A stretch of 64,000 bases of DNA from Taklimakanibacter albus (GCF_016595235.1 NZ_JAENHL010000006.1:124001-188000); one strand, 5' to 3'. Positions 21,064 to 30,138 are shown, counted from the first letter of the stretch. The notes: generated by a model from the letters alone, not told the origin. Made by a program: numbers and translations.

Positions 21064-21100
21064 TGATTTACCCTCCCCACAAGGGGGAGGGGAATCATCA
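21061..21100. terminator. Inverted repeat between convergent genes
   Basis: Arms TGATGATT and AATCATCA enclose a CCCTCCCC/GGGGAGGG stem. It overlaps the methyltransferase stop and precedes the end of the leftward DUF2239 gene, so it probably ends transcripts from both sides. It is a short member of the same repeat type as 16713-16815. Confidence 0.6.
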
Positions 21101-21101
21101 C

Positions 21102-21677
21102 TCACCCCCAGGCGAGCTTCTGCACATGGTCGCGGATATCCTCGGGCCATGATGCGCTCTGCTCGCCGAAGCGTGCCGCGTCGCCGGCGAAGAGCGCGCG
21201 TGACGCCTCCTCGAAACCTGACAGGTTTCCCGCCATCGCCGACATGAAGCGATAGGCGGCATCGCGCCGCGCGCTGGCTTCGCTCGCTCCCTGATCGGCG
21301 CGCCGTGCGTCATCGACGAGACGGCGCAGCGCATGCGAGGCGCCGCCGCGCTGGGTGCCGAGCCATTCCCAATGGCGCGGCAAGAGCGTGACCTCGCGCG
21401 CGATGACGCCGAGCTTCGGCCGGCCAGGCCCGCGCGGCGCCTCGCTTTCCATCTCGTCGGGGCCTTGCGGAAACCGCTCGTCCAGCCGCGCGGCGATCTC
21501 GTCGCGACCACCTCGAAGATCGAGATCGACCACCGCGCCCGTCGCGTCGTTGAATGTGAGGACGGGGGCCTCCGGATCCATGGCGAGCGCGGCTTTGACC
21601 GCCAGTGCCACATCGAGGATTGCCCCGCCGGCGAGGCGATGGGGACCGGTGAAAGCGGTGAAGGAGAGGGCAGGCAT
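21102..21677 (-). CDS. DUF2239 family protein
   Basis: 191 residues. The family pattern is clear: SFTAFTGPHRLAGG at the N-terminus, PVLTFNDATGAVVDLDLRG, the GRPKLGVIAREVTLLPRHWE block, GGASHALRRLVDDARR, and a helical C-terminus with YRFMSAMAGNL. Function is unknown. Start 21677 is preferred to 21704 because GGAG stands 7 bp before it and the conserved N-terminus begins there. Its upstream region holds a perfect TTACCCGGGTAA palindrome and a second partial copy, possible operator sites. Confidence 0.85.
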   Translation of the reverse strand: MPALSFTAFTGPHRLAGGAILDVALAVKAALAMDPEAPVLTFNDATGAVVDLDLRGGRDEIAARLDERFPQGPDEMESEAPRGPGRPKLGVIAREVTLLPRHWEWLGTQRGGASHALRRLVDDARRADQGASEASARRDAAYRFMSAMAGNLSGFEEASRALFAGDAARFGEQSASWPEDIRDHVQKLAWG

Positions 21678-21709
21678 ATGAAAACTCCGAAAATCAAACT
21701 TCACCTGAA

Positions 21710-21750
21710 TTACCCGGGTAAAATAGTTTCGTCAATATCATCCGGGTAAA
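21710..21750. promoter_or_regulatory. Palindrome TTACCCGGGTAA and a second CCGGGTAA half-copy
   Basis: A perfect 12-bp palindrome lies at 21710-21721, and a degenerate copy ending CCGGGTAA at 21743-21750, about 29 bp apart on the same DNA face within two to three helical turns. They lie just upstream of the DUF2239 start and about 65-100 bp upstream of mntH. They look like a regulator-binding pair; the regulator is unknown. Confidence 0.4.
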
Positions 21751-21767
21751 ATAAAAATCAGTATTTT

Positions 21768-21795
21768 TGACTTAGTCCATTGTCACGAATATAGC
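21768..21795 (+). promoter_or_regulatory. Predicted mntH promoter
   Basis: TTGACT (21768-21773) and TATAGC (21790-21795) are separated by 16 bp. The implied start of transcription is about 10 bp before ATG 21814, so the mRNA would have almost no leader. Confidence 0.5.
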
Positions 21796-21806
21796 CTATG
21801 CTATAT
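21789..21806. promoter_or_regulatory. MntR-like operator overlapping the mntH -10 element
   Basis: ATATAGC-CTAT-GCTATAT is a perfect inverted repeat with a 4-bp centre. It closely resembles the proteobacterial MntR box (ATAGC-N4-GCTAT core). It overlaps the predicted -10 box of an NRAMP Mn transporter, the expected place for Mn-dependent repression. Confidence 0.7.
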
Positions 21807-21813
21807 CTGAGCT

Positions 21814-23166
21814 ATGGATGACCAGGCAGCAACCTCGATCGACCGTTTGATGGGATGGAGCCGCGACCGCGGCGAGGCGTCCTTGAGCGATGTTCATCGC
21901 AGCATTCCCGTTCACGCCAACGCTTCGACATGGCGGCGCGCCATGGCTTTCGTCGGGCCGGGCTATCTTGTTTCCGTCGGTTACATGGACCCCGGCAACT
22001 GGGCCACCTCGATCGCCGGCGGTGCCCAATTCGGCTACACGCTGCTCGTCATCGCGCTGATGTCCAACATCATGGCGATCATCCTGCAGTCGCTCTGCGC
22101 CCGCCTCGCCATCGCCTCCGGCCGAGATCTCGCGCAAGCCTGCCGCGACGCGTTCCCGAAACCCGTCGCCTGGATTCTGTGGCTCTTCGCCGAGATCGCC
22201 ATCATCGCCACCGACATCGCCGAGGTGGTGGGCACCGCCATCGGCCTCAATCTGCTGTTCGGCATTCCGCTCGAGATCGGCGTCGTCATCACCGCCCTCG
22301 ACGTCTTCCTCATCCTCTATCTGCAGAAGCTCGGTTTCCGCTGGATCGAGGCTTTCATCATCGTGCTTCTCGGCGTGATCGCGGTGTGTTTCGCGGTGCA
22401 GATCGCCATGGCGGATCCGGAATGGGGCGCGGTCATCAAGGGCTTCGCGCCGACCACCGAGATCGTCACCAACCCGGCGATGCTGTATCTGGCGCTCGGC
22501 ATCATCGGCGCCACCGTGATGCCGCATAATCTCTATCTCCATTCGGGCGTGGTGCAGACGCGCGCCTATGGCCGCTCCGACCCCGAGAAGCGCGAGGCGC
22601 TGAAATTCGCCACCATCGACTCGACCGTCGCCTTGATGTTCGCGCTTCTCGTCAATGCCTCGATCCTGATCCTCGCGGCAGCGACCTTCAACAAGACCGG
22701 CAATGCGCAAGTGGCCGAACTGGGTGACGCCCATTCGATGCTGGCGCCGTTGCTCGGCTCCATGCTGGCGCCCAAGCTTTTCGCCATTGCGCTTTTATGC
22801 TGCGGCCTCAATTCGACGGTGACGGCGACGCTCGCCGGCCAGATCGTCATGGAAGGGTTCCTGCGCATCAAACTGCCGCCCTGGCTGCGCCGCCTCATCA
22901 CCCGCATGTTCGCCATCATCCCGGCGGCGGCGGTGACGATCCTCTATGGCGAGAGCGGCACCGGCATGCTGCTCATCCTGAGTCAGGTGATCCTCGCCTT
23001 CCAGCTGCCCTTCGCCATCGTGCCTTTGGTGATGTTCACCCGCGACCGCGCCAAGATGGGAGCCCTGGTGGCCCCTGCCTGGCTCACCGTCGTGTCGGCG
23101 GTCATCGCCGCCATCATTATCGCGCTCAATATGAAGATGCTTTACGACATTATGGTCGGCGCTTGA
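21814..23166 (+). CDS. mntH: NRAMP divalent metal (Mn2+) transporter
   Basis: 450 residues with about 11 hydrophobic helices. The metal-site motifs of the family are intact: DPGN in [11 protein letters not shown] (helix 1) and MPH in [12 protein letters not shown] (helix 6). It should import Mn2+ (possibly Fe2+) with protons. ATG 21814 lies only 8 bp after the MntR-like operator, with no ribosome-binding site, so translation is either leaderless or starts at ATG 21850, 12 codons on. The conserved fold begins after residue 30, so either start is compatible. Confidence 0.94.
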   Translation: MDDQAATSIDRLMGWSRDRGEASLSDVHRSIPVHANASTWRRAMAFVGPGYLVSVGYMDPGNWATSIAGGAQFGYTLLVIALMSNIMAIILQSLCARLAIASGRDLAQACRDAFPKPVAWILWLFAEIAIIATDIAEVVGTAIGLNLLFGIPLEIGVVITALDVFLILYLQKLGFRWIEAFIIVLLGVIAVCFAVQIAMADPEWGAVIKGFAPTTEIVTNPAMLYLALGIIGATVMPHNLYLHSGVVQTRAYGRSDPEKREALKFATIDSTVALMFALLVNASILILAAATFNKTGNAQVAELGDAHSMLAPLLGSMLAPKLFAIALLCCGLNSTVTATLAGQIVMEGFLRIKLPPWLRRLITRMFAIIPAAAVTILYGESGTGMLLILSQVILAFQLPFAIVPLVMFTRDRAKMGALVAPAWLTVVSAVIAAIIIALNMKMLYDIMVGA

Positions 23167-23281
23167 GGCCCTCACCCTGAGGCGCTCGCCGCAGGCGAGC
23201 CTCGAAGGGTGGCGAGCGGCAAGTCCGTGCACCTGGATCATGCTTCGAGGCTCGCTTCGCTCGCACCTCAGCATGAGGGTT
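23167..23281. repeat. REP/RIME-like intergenic palindromic element
   Basis: CCCTCACCCTGAGG...CCTCGAAGGGTGGC on the left and CATGCTTCGAGGCTCGCTTC...CCTCAGCATGAGGGT on the right form an imperfect long inverted repeat. This CTCA(C/T)CCTGAGG...CTTCGAG pattern is a familiar rhizobial extragenic repeat. It separates convergent genes. Confidence 0.7.
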
Positions 23282-23284
23282 TTG

Positions 23285-24988
23285 TCAGCCGCGCTTCAAA
23301 CCATCGGCGATCTTTTCCGCCATCATGATCGTCGGCAGGTTGGTATTGGCGCACGGGATCGTCGGCATGATCGAGGCATCGCTGATATAGAGCCCGTCGA
23401 GCTTGCGCACCTTGCCGCGCGCATCGGTCACTGCGAGCTTGTCGCTCTCCGGTCCCATGCGGCAGGTGCAGGTCGGATGCCACACACCGCCGACCGTCTC
23501 CGAAATATAGGCTTCGAGCTCGGCGCGGTTGCCGGCGAGACGCTTGGGATCGTTGAAGTTCGACAGCATATGCGGGAAGGCCTTGTCGCGATATTTGCCG
23601 ATCATGTCGAGGCCCAGCGCGCCGATGCCGGTGACCACCGCGCCGAGCCGCGACTGCGTCGAGAAGAGCTTGCCGAATTCCGACATGCCGCCGGCATAGA
23701 GGCCCGACACGACCGATGACAGGCGCGGATCGGTGCCGAGGCTGACGGCGCGCTCGAAGGCATCCGCCAGCCGCACCAGATCGCGCCGGTCCGAGAGCAG
23801 GCGGAAGTCGATGCGCGGCGGACCGTCGGGCGCTGCGGGATCGAGCAGCAGCTGGCCTTTCGAATAGGATTTGTTGACCCAGAAGAACAACGCGCCGAGC
23901 TGGCCGCCGACGGAATGCCAGGCGGCGCGGGTGACGAAATTCATATGCATGTCGCCCGGCGCACAGCCTTCGACGCCCGACGAGAAGCGGTAGCCGATCG
24001 GGATGTGGTAATCGAGCGGTCCTTTCTGGCGCGCCGACGGTTTCAGGAACGGCACCAGGCCGGAGGAAGGATGCTCCATCAGATTCTGGCCCACCCCCGG
24101 CAGATCCTGCACCGTTTCGATGCCGCAATCGCCGAGATGCGGCGCCGGCCCGACCCCTGAGCGCATCAGGATCGCCGGCGTCGCCAGCGCCCCGGCGCAG
24201 ACGACGACACGGTGCGCTGCGAGTTTTTCCTGCACATTGCCGCGCCGGGCGATGACCCCTTTGGCCCGGCCTTCGGAGATGAGAAGACGTGACACCGTCG
24301 TCTCGGTGCGGATCTCCAGATTAGGCCTGCGTCGCACTTCCGGCGTCAGATAAGCCCAGGCGGTGCTGACGCGCCGTTTCTGCTCGTCCATATTGACGGC
24401 CATCTCGAAGATGCCGTCCTCCCATTTGCCGTTCTGGTCGGGCAGGAAGGGAATGCCACGCTCGGCGCACAGCGCCAGCATCGCATGGGTGAACGGCGTC
24501 CAGATTTCCGCACCGCGCCGCCTGATCGGAAAAGGCCCCGTCTTGCCATGCAGCTCGTCGTCGATATCGAGGTCGCGCTCGAGCTTCTTGAAATAGGGCA
24601 GGCATTCCGCAAACGACCAGCCTTCGACGCCGAGGTCGCGCCATTCGTCATAATCATGCGGCGAGCCGCGATTGGCGCCGATACCGTTGATCGCCGACCC
24701 GCCGCCCAAGAGGCGCGCCTGCTCATAACGTTTGGCGCGGGCCTCCGGCTGGTTTGAGCCTTGATAAGGCCCCGACGCCTTGAGGTCCTTCCAGGTATAG
24801 CGCGGATTGGAATAGGCGATGCCCGGATAGGAGCTGGCGAGGTCAGGGAAATCCTCCGGCCGCACCGCGTCCATGCCCGCTTCCAGCAGGATCACTTTGA
24901 CGGCCGGATTTTCGGAGAGCCGCGCCGCCACGATGCAGCCCGACGATCCGCCGCCCACGATGATGTAATCGACCTCGCCTGCACTCAT
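23285..24988 (-). CDS. GMC-family FAD oxidoreductase (choline dehydrogenase-like)
   Basis: 567 residues. The N-terminal FAD-binding motif is DYIIVGGGSSGCIVAARLSE, followed by GMC signature 1 (LLGGGSAINGIGANRG) and signature 2 (GALATPAILMRSGVGP). The C-terminal catalytic region includes WHPTCTCRMG and the closing ANTNLPTIMMAEKIAD; the usual catalytic His is in VWHPT. It would oxidise an alcohol or polyol with FAD. It is last in a leftward operon with an ABC importer, so it probably acts on the imported compound. Its start overlaps the end of the dehydratase gene by 4 bp. Confidence 0.9.
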   Translation of the reverse strand: MSAGEVDYIIVGGGSSGCIVAARLSENPAVKVILLEAGMDAVRPEDFPDLASSYPGIAYSNPRYTWKDLKASGPYQGSNQPEARAKRYEQARLLGGGSAINGIGANRGSPHDYDEWRDLGVEGWSFAECLPYFKKLERDLDIDDELHGKTGPFPIRRRGAEIWTPFTHAMLALCAERGIPFLPDQNGKWEDGIFEMAVNMDEQKRRVSTAWAYLTPEVRRRPNLEIRTETTVSRLLISEGRAKGVIARRGNVQEKLAAHRVVVCAGALATPAILMRSGVGPAPHLGDCGIETVQDLPGVGQNLMEHPSSGLVPFLKPSARQKGPLDYHIPIGYRFSSGVEGCAPGDMHMNFVTRAAWHSVGGQLGALFFWVNKSYSKGQLLLDPAAPDGPPRIDFRLLSDRRDLVRLADAFERAVSLGTDPRLSSVVSGLYAGGMSEFGKLFSTQSRLGAVVTGIGALGLDMIGKYRDKAFPHMLSNFNDPKRLAGNRAELEAYISETVGGVWHPTCTCRMGPESDKLAVTDARGKVRKLDGLYISDASIMPTIPCANTNLPTIMMAEKIADGLKRG

Positions 24989-25953
24989 ATTGCTGTTCCT
25001 TGTGTTCCGAGCGCCGCATCGTCGGCGCCGCAGATCAGGGTGCTGATACGTTCATGGGGCGCCAGCCTGATCTTGCCGAGGCGCAGAGCGGCGATCGCCG
25101 CCGCCGCTGAGAGATCGGCGCGGATCGCGAGCTCGGCCAGGATCCAGCGCGCCGCGTCGATGAGATGTTCGTCCTCGACGAGGACGATCTCCTCCACATG
25201 TTTGGCGACGATGTCGTAGATCAAGGGTGCCGTCATGCCGCAGGACATGGTGGCGACACGTGTCCATTGGCGCTCGAGCCGGACCGGGCCGCCGGCCGCG
25301 AGCGCCGCATGCAGCGTCGGGCTGCCGACGGGTTCGATGCCGATGATACGCGCTTTCGGGTTGCGCGCATGGACGACGGTGGCGAGGCTGGCGATCAGCC
25401 CACCGCCGCCGATCGCAACCAGATAGACGTCAGCCTCGGGAACGGCGCTGAGCATTTCGAGCGCCACGGTTCCCTGGCCGATGACGACGTCGGGATCCTT
25501 GAACGGGTGGAAATAGATGGCGCCTTTGCTCTCCGCATGATCGCGCGCCGCGGCGTCCGCATCATCCCATGTCTCGCCCACGACATGCACCGTCGCATCC
25601 CACCCGGCGAGCGCCCTGATCTTGGCCGGCGAGGCGTTGGGCGGCAGATAGATGGTGGTGGGGACCTGGGCGATGAGGCCGGCGCGCGCCACCGCCATGC
25701 CGTGATTGCCGCCCGAAGCAGTGACGATCCCGTTCTGCAAGGACTCGCGCGGCGTGGTGAGGAGGCGGTTGATGGCGCCGCGCGCCTTGAACGCGCCCGT
25801 CACCTGAAGATTCTCGAGCTTGAGGAACAGCCGGTTGGCCACCGGGCGGTTGCGGACCTGGGCGAGCTCGATCATCGGCGTCGGGCGGATATGGCCGGCG
25901 ATGCGCGCCGCGGCCGCTTCGACGGCCGCGAGGGTGATGGCGGATGTGGTCAT
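24985..25953 (-). CDS. PLP-dependent serine/threonine dehydratase-type enzyme
   Basis: 322-residue fold-type II PLP enzyme. The Schiff-base Lys is in TGAFKARGAINRL, the substrate loop is ASGGNHGMAVA, and the phosphate-binding Gly loop is VAIGGGGLIASL. It resembles threonine dehydratase and serine/threonine racemase-type proteins without an ACT regulatory domain. It would eliminate the hydroxyl of a beta-hydroxy amino acid or a related substrate. It is sandwiched, with 4-bp overlaps, between a Gfo/Idh/MocA dehydrogenase and a GMC oxidoreductase, which implies one catabolic route, substrate unknown. Confidence 0.88.
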   Translation of the reverse strand: MTTSAITLAAVEAAAARIAGHIRPTPMIELAQVRNRPVANRLFLKLENLQVTGAFKARGAINRLLTTPRESLQNGIVTASGGNHGMAVARAGLIAQVPTTIYLPPNASPAKIRALAGWDATVHVVGETWDDADAAARDHAESKGAIYFHPFKDPDVVIGQGTVALEMLSAVPEADVYLVAIGGGGLIASLATVVHARNPKARIIGIEPVGSPTLHAALAAGGPVRLERQWTRVATMSCGMTAPLIYDIVAKHVEEIVLVEDEHLIDAARWILAELAIRADLSAAAAIAALRLGKIRLAPHERISTLICGADDAALGTQGTAI

Positions 25954-27008
25954 GGCAGGGACACCGGCCGGCCGGTCCGCGCCGCCTCATCGCAGGCGAA
26001 CAGCACGCGGTGCATCTCGAAGGCCGCGTTGAAGCCCGAATAGGGCATCGGCTCGTCATGCCGCAGATTGGCGAGGATGCGCTCGAACATCGGCCTGAAC
26101 ATGTCCGGCGTGACCGTGCCCGCATCGTTGATCGAGCGCGTCGCCAGCTGCTGCCAGCCCTTGGTGTCGAGGCCGGGCAGCATGACGCGGCTCATGATCT
26201 TCGTATCGATCAGGGTGCCTTCCGACCCGATCAGCGTGTTGCGCCAATAATAGGGATTGAGGCTGTCGAGGCAGGACGTGACCTTGCCGAGCCGGCCGTC
26301 TGCGAAGCGGATGAGATTGACCTGGGTGGTAGGATATTCGAAATCCGCAAAATCGGGCGCGGCGGTTTTGGTGGCGAAGGCTTCGACCTCGGCCACTTTC
26401 ACACCCTTCATCACCAGCATCAGCATCATGAGGGGATGGCACCCGCAGAACAGCATGGAGGAGCGGCCGATCTTCCGGGTGCGGGCCCACCAATGCTGCG
26501 GCACCCACGGACCGATGCCGTTGTAATAGTCGATCTCGGCCAGATGCACGCGGCCGAGCCAGCCTTTGTCGACCGCTTCGATCGTCGCCTGGAGCTGGCC
26601 GTAGTGGAATTCCTGGAAGCCGACGAAAGCCCGCACACCGGAACTGTCGACCGCGCGCCGCACCGCCAGGAGATCCTCGGGCGTCAGGCAGATCGGCTTC
26701 TCGACGATGAAATGTTTGCCGTGTTTCGCCGCGGCGATCGCTTCCGCCGCATGTGTGTCATGCAGCGTGCAGATCGAGACGAAGTCGCAGCCGCTTTCCG
26801 CGAGCATGCGTTCATAGTCGGAATAGACCGGCACATGCGGACCGCAGACATTTGCGATGTCAGTGGCTTCGACGTCAGGGCGCAGTGAATAGACGCCCGT
26901 AATAATCGCGCCCGGCATGGTCGCCCAGGTCTCGGCATGGCAGCGGCCGGCCTGGCCGAAGCCCGCTAGGGCGACCCGGAGCGGGTGGTTCACGTCGATA
27001 GCAGGCAT
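25950..27008 (-). CDS. Gfo/Idh/MocA family oxidoreductase
   Basis: 352 residues. The N-terminal Rossmann domain has RVALAGFGQAGRCHAETWAT, with HAAEAIAAAKHGKHFIVEKP carrying the EKP signature. The C-terminal alpha/beta substrate domain contains a GCHPLMMLMLVM segment, with the family His after YYNGIGPWVPQHWW. It would oxidise or reduce a sugar, inositol-like or amino-sugar substrate with NAD(P). It follows the transporter ATPase gene directly: the ATPase stop and this gene's start share base 27008. Confidence 0.9.
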   Translation of the reverse strand: MPAIDVNHPLRVALAGFGQAGRCHAETWATMPGAIITGVYSLRPDVEATDIANVCGPHVPVYSDYERMLAESGCDFVSICTLHDTHAAEAIAAAKHGKHFIVEKPICLTPEDLLAVRRAVDSSGVRAFVGFQEFHYGQLQATIEAVDKGWLGRVHLAEIDYYNGIGPWVPQHWWARTRKIGRSSMLFCGCHPLMMLMLVMKGVKVAEVEAFATKTAAPDFADFEYPTTQVNLIRFADGRLGKVTSCLDSLNPYYWRNTLIGSEGTLIDTKIMSRVMLPGLDTKGWQQLATRSINDAGTVTPDMFRPMFERILANLRHDEPMPYSGFNAAFEMHRVLFACDEAARTGRPVSLP

Positions 27009-28102
27009 CAGGCTTTTCCGGTGACCGCGAGGACCCGTTCGCTGGCGGGATCGTAGAGACGCGCCGCGGCGCTGTCGAAGGTCGCATCGAGACGGGCGCC
27101 GACGGGCGCGGTGAAGCCGGCGGGCGCCACGACGCGGATTTTCCCGCCATCGGGCCCGTCGCAGATCACGATGGCTTCATTGCCGAGCTGCTCGATCGCA
27201 TAGACGGTCAAGGGCAGGGCTGAAGCGCCCGCCTCGGTCAGCCGCATCAGATGCGGCCGGATGCCGAGAATGACTTCCTTCTGCGGCGCCGCATTTGCGA
27301 ATTCGCCTTTGATCTCCATCTTGAGCGACGGATTGGTGAGCCACAGCCTGCCATCCGCCTTTTCAAGCGCGCCTTTGAGGAAATTCATCGGCGGCACCCC
27401 GACGAAGCCGGCGACGAACAGGGTGGCAGGCCGGTTATAGATGTCGGTCGGCGTGCCGATCTGCTCCAGCCGGCCCTTGCGCATCACGCCGATGCGGTCG
27501 CCCATCGTCATCGCCTCGACCTGGTCATGGGTGACGAAGATCATCGTGGTGCGGATGCGTTTCTGCAGATTGACGAGCTCGGCGCGCAGCGACAGCCGCA
27601 GCGAGGCATCGAGCGCCGACAGCGGTTCATCGAGGAGGAATCCGGCAGGCTCGCGCACGATCGCCTTGGCGGTGGCGACGCGCTGGCGCTCGCCGCCCGA
27701 CAGCTGCGACGGCATCTTGTCGAGAAGGCGCGTCACATCCACCGTCTCGGCGGCATGGGCGATGCGCGCATTGATCTCCTGCTTGGATAACCCTGAGCGC
27801 TTCAGGCTCATATAGATATTGTCGCGCGCGGAGAGATGCGGATAGAGCAGCGACGACTGGAACACCATCGCGATATTGCGCTGATGCGGCGAGTGGCTGG
27901 TCACGTCGGCGCCGTCGAACAGGATTTTCCCCGATGTCGGCTCGGTCAGCCCGGCGATCATGTTCATCGTCGTCGACTTGCCGCAGCCTGACGGCCCGAG
28001 CAGCACCAGGAGCTCGCCATCCTCGATGGTCATGTCGAGATTCTCGACGGCGTGGTGGCTGCCATAGGTCTTGACGATGTTATGCAGGTCGATGCGGGCC
28101 AT
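27008..28102 (-). CDS. Carbohydrate ABC transporter ATP-binding protein (UgpC/MalK type)
   Basis: 364 residues. Walker A is LGPSGCGKSTT, the Q-loop is MVFQSSLLYPH, the signature is LSGGERQRVATAKAIVREP, Walker B is GFLLDEPLSALDA, and the switch His is in FVTHDQVEAMT. A C-terminal OB/TOBE domain (about 235-364) is typical of CUT1 sugar importers. It energises the two permeases encoded just upstream. The neighbouring dehydrogenase genes are in the same leftward unit, so uptake and oxidation of one substrate are probably linked. Confidence 0.93.
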   Translation of the reverse strand: MARIDLHNIVKTYGSHHAVENLDMTIEDGELLVLLGPSGCGKSTTMNMIAGLTEPTSGKILFDGADVTSHSPHQRNIAMVFQSSLLYPHLSARDNIYMSLKRSGLSKQEINARIAHAAETVDVTRLLDKMPSQLSGGERQRVATAKAIVREPAGFLLDEPLSALDASLRLSLRAELVNLQKRIRTTMIFVTHDQVEAMTMGDRIGVMRKGRLEQIGTPTDIYNRPATLFVAGFVGVPPMNFLKGALEKADGRLWLTNPSLKMEIKGEFANAAPQKEVILGIRPHLMRLTEAGASALPLTVYAIEQLGNEAIVICDGPDGGKIRVVAPAGFTAPVGARLDATFDSAAARLYDPASERVLAVTGKA

Positions 28103-28126
28103 AGGCGGGAAGGCTCCTTGACGGTC

Positions 28127-28984
28127 TCAGGCGATATGCATTTCGGCGATGTGTTTTTGTAGGAAGAAGGCGATGCAGAAGGGCGGCAGCAGGCTGAGCA
28201 GCAGGCTCGCCGCGAGCTGCGCCGGCTCCGGCACCTGGAAGAGGAAGCCCGACATCGCCGCCGGCAGCGTCACCGCGTTCGACCCGGTCACCAGGATCTG
28301 CGCATAGACATATTCGTTCCACGAGAACAGGAAGGCGATGACCGCCGCCACCATGATGCCGCTCCGCGCCATCGGCACGATGATGCGGGTCAGGGTGTAG
28401 AGCCGGCTGAAGCCGTCGACGCGGGCTAGGAGCTCGACCGGCGGCAGGTTGCGGAAGAAGCCGATGAGCATCCAGGCGACGATCGGAATGGTGATGGTCA
28501 GCGTCACGACGATGAGGCCGAAGAGCGTGCCGGTGAGGCCCAGCTGCACATAAAGCGTATAGAAGGGAATGAGCGTCGAGACCGGCGGCAGCGACACCGA
28601 CAGCAGGATCGCCGCCAGGAGCTTGCCCTTGAACGGAAACTGCAGCCTGGCGAAGACATAAGACAGCGGCACCACGACGAGGGTGGTGATGGCGGTGACG
28701 ACGAGGGCGACGATGAGGCTGTTGCGCAGGCCGAGGATGATCTGCCGGGCCTGGCCGGACGCCTTGAACACCGTGCCTTCAGCCGTGGTGTAGTCGAAGC
28801 CGAAAATATTGAAGAACGAGGCGAGCATCGGGTCGGGCGGATAGAGCATCGGCGGGAAGCGGGCGATTTCGGTCTTGGTCATGAAGGCATATTTCACCAC
28901 CCAGTACATGGGCAGGAACGTCCACAGGAGCGCCACCGCGACGGCGAGGGCGAGCCACAGGGTCTTGGTGTTGCGTCCGGTCAT
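28127..28984 (-). CDS. Carbohydrate ABC transporter permease (MalG/UgpE type)
   Basis: 285 residues with six hydrophobic helices. The EAA-type loop is readable as ELLARVDGFSRLYTLTRIIV; the first two residues usual there (EAA) are degenerate. It pairs with the next upstream permease, with a 4-bp overlap of the two genes. It belongs to the CUT1 importer of unknown sugar or polyol. Confidence 0.92.
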   Translation of the reverse strand: MTGRNTKTLWLALAVAVALLWTFLPMYWVVKYAFMTKTEIARFPPMLYPPDPMLASFFNIFGFDYTTAEGTVFKASGQARQIILGLRNSLIVALVVTAITTLVVVPLSYVFARLQFPFKGKLLAAILLSVSLPPVSTLIPFYTLYVQLGLTGTLFGLIVVTLTITIPIVAWMLIGFFRNLPPVELLARVDGFSRLYTLTRIIVPMARSGIMVAAVIAFLFSWNEYVYAQILVTGSNAVTLPAAMSGFLFQVPEPAQLAASLLLSLLPPFCIAFFLQKHIAEMHIA

Positions 28985-29901
28985 TGGCGTTCCTCCTTGC
29001 GGCCCCAGAGGAGGTAGAGAAGGCCCGTCGCACCCAGGATCACGGCGAGCAGGAAGAACGACATGGCGGCGCCATAGCCGAGATCGAGATTGACGAAGCT
29101 GATCTTGTAGAGCGTGTAGGTGAGCACCGCCGAGGCGCCGCCGGGCCCGCCCTGCGTCGCGGTAAAGATATAGTCGAAGGTCTTCATCGCAAGCACCGTG
29201 GTGATGCAGCTGAAGACGAAGAGGGTGAAGCGCAGCGGCGGCAGCGTGACATGCCAGAAGGTCTCGAGCCTCGACATCTGGTCGATCTTGGCGAGGTCAT
29301 AGAGCCGCGCCGGCGTCGTCAGCATATTGGCGAGGAGGAAGAAGGCGACGAGCGGCGCCATGTTCCACGCGGCTCCCACCGCCAGATATTCGACGACGAA
29401 GCGGGCCGAGATCAGGTTGACCGTGTGGTCGGAGCCGAACCAGCCGGCGACCGCCGTGCCGATGCCGGTCTGGCCGCGCCCGAGATAGGTGAAGAAGATG
29501 CCGGCGCCATAGGGCGACACCGCCCAGGGCAGGATGATCAGCGCGCGCAGCCAGCGCCATTTGGCCGGCAGATGTTTCAGGATCAAAGCGAGGCCGAGGC
29601 CCACGGCAAGCGTGAGGATCACCGTCTCGACGGTGAAGCGCAAGGTTCGCCCGAGCGAGCTCCAGAAGCTCTGATCGGAAAACACCTTGGAATAGTTGGC
29701 GAGCCCGTTCCAGGTCGCCGAATAACCGCCGAAGAAGCGGATCTCATGGAAGCTCAGATAGAAGGCGTAAGCGAGCGGGTAGGCGACGACGACGAGGAGG
29801 AAGATGAGAACCGGCACCGAGATGATGAGCGCGAAGCTGAGCGTGCTGATCTCAGCCGTGCGCGGCGGCGGGGAAGGGGCGGAACGAGCGGTGTCAGCCA
29901 T
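28981..29901 (-). CDS. Carbohydrate ABC transporter permease (MalF/UgpA type)
   Basis: 306 residues. A hydrophilic N-terminus of about 20 residues leads into six helices. The EAA-type loop reads LYDLAKIDQMSRLETFWHVT with LPPL following. It forms the transmembrane pair with the following gene. A 237-bp gap holding two inverted repeat copies separates it from the solute-binding gene, possibly lowering expression of the downstream genes relative to the binding protein. Confidence 0.92.
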   Translation of the reverse strand: MADTARSAPSPPPRTAEISTLSFALIISVPVLIFLLVVVAYPLAYAFYLSFHEIRFFGGYSATWNGLANYSKVFSDQSFWSSLGRTLRFTVETVILTLAVGLGLALILKHLPAKWRWLRALIILPWAVSPYGAGIFFTYLGRGQTGIGTAVAGWFGSDHTVNLISARFVVEYLAVGAAWNMAPLVAFFLLANMLTTPARLYDLAKIDQMSRLETFWHVTLPPLRFTLFVFSCITTVLAMKTFDYIFTATQGGPGGASAVLTYTLYKISFVNLDLGYGAAMSFFLLAVILGATGLLYLLWGRKEERQ

Positions 29902-29920
29902 AAGCGATAGCTTCCTTCTT

Positions 29921-29986
29921 TCCCTCGCCCCGCTTCAGCGTGGAGAGGGAGGGGCCCAACGCGCCAGCGTTGGGAGGGTGAGGGGC
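29921..29986. repeat. Intergenic repeat, copy A of an inverted pair
   Basis: It contains TCCCTCGCCCC...GGAGAGGGAGGGGCCCAACG then an internal hairpin CCAACGCGCCAGCGTTGG and GGAGGGTGAGGGGC. The reverse complement of 30064-30131 matches it well. Confidence 0.7.
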
Positions 29987-30063
29987 ATCCCTGTTACCCT
30001 TCTTCCCTGCCAGCGCGGCAGTCGCGATAGATTCGTTCATCATGATTGCACCAAGAGATCAGG

Positions 30064-30131
30064 CGCCCCTCACCCTCCCATTGCTGCGCAATGGGCCCCT
30101 TCCTCTCCCCGCTGCGCGGGGAGAGGCAAGG
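30064..30131. repeat. Intergenic repeat, copy B of an inverted pair
   Basis: An inverted copy of 29921-29986, separated from it by 77 bp. It has its own hairpins (CCATTGCTGCGCAATGG and CTCTCCCCGCTGCGCGGGGAGAG). The last hairpin lies just downstream of the solute-binding gene and could reduce readthrough into the permease genes. Confidence 0.7.
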
Positions 30132-30138
30132 CTTGGCA

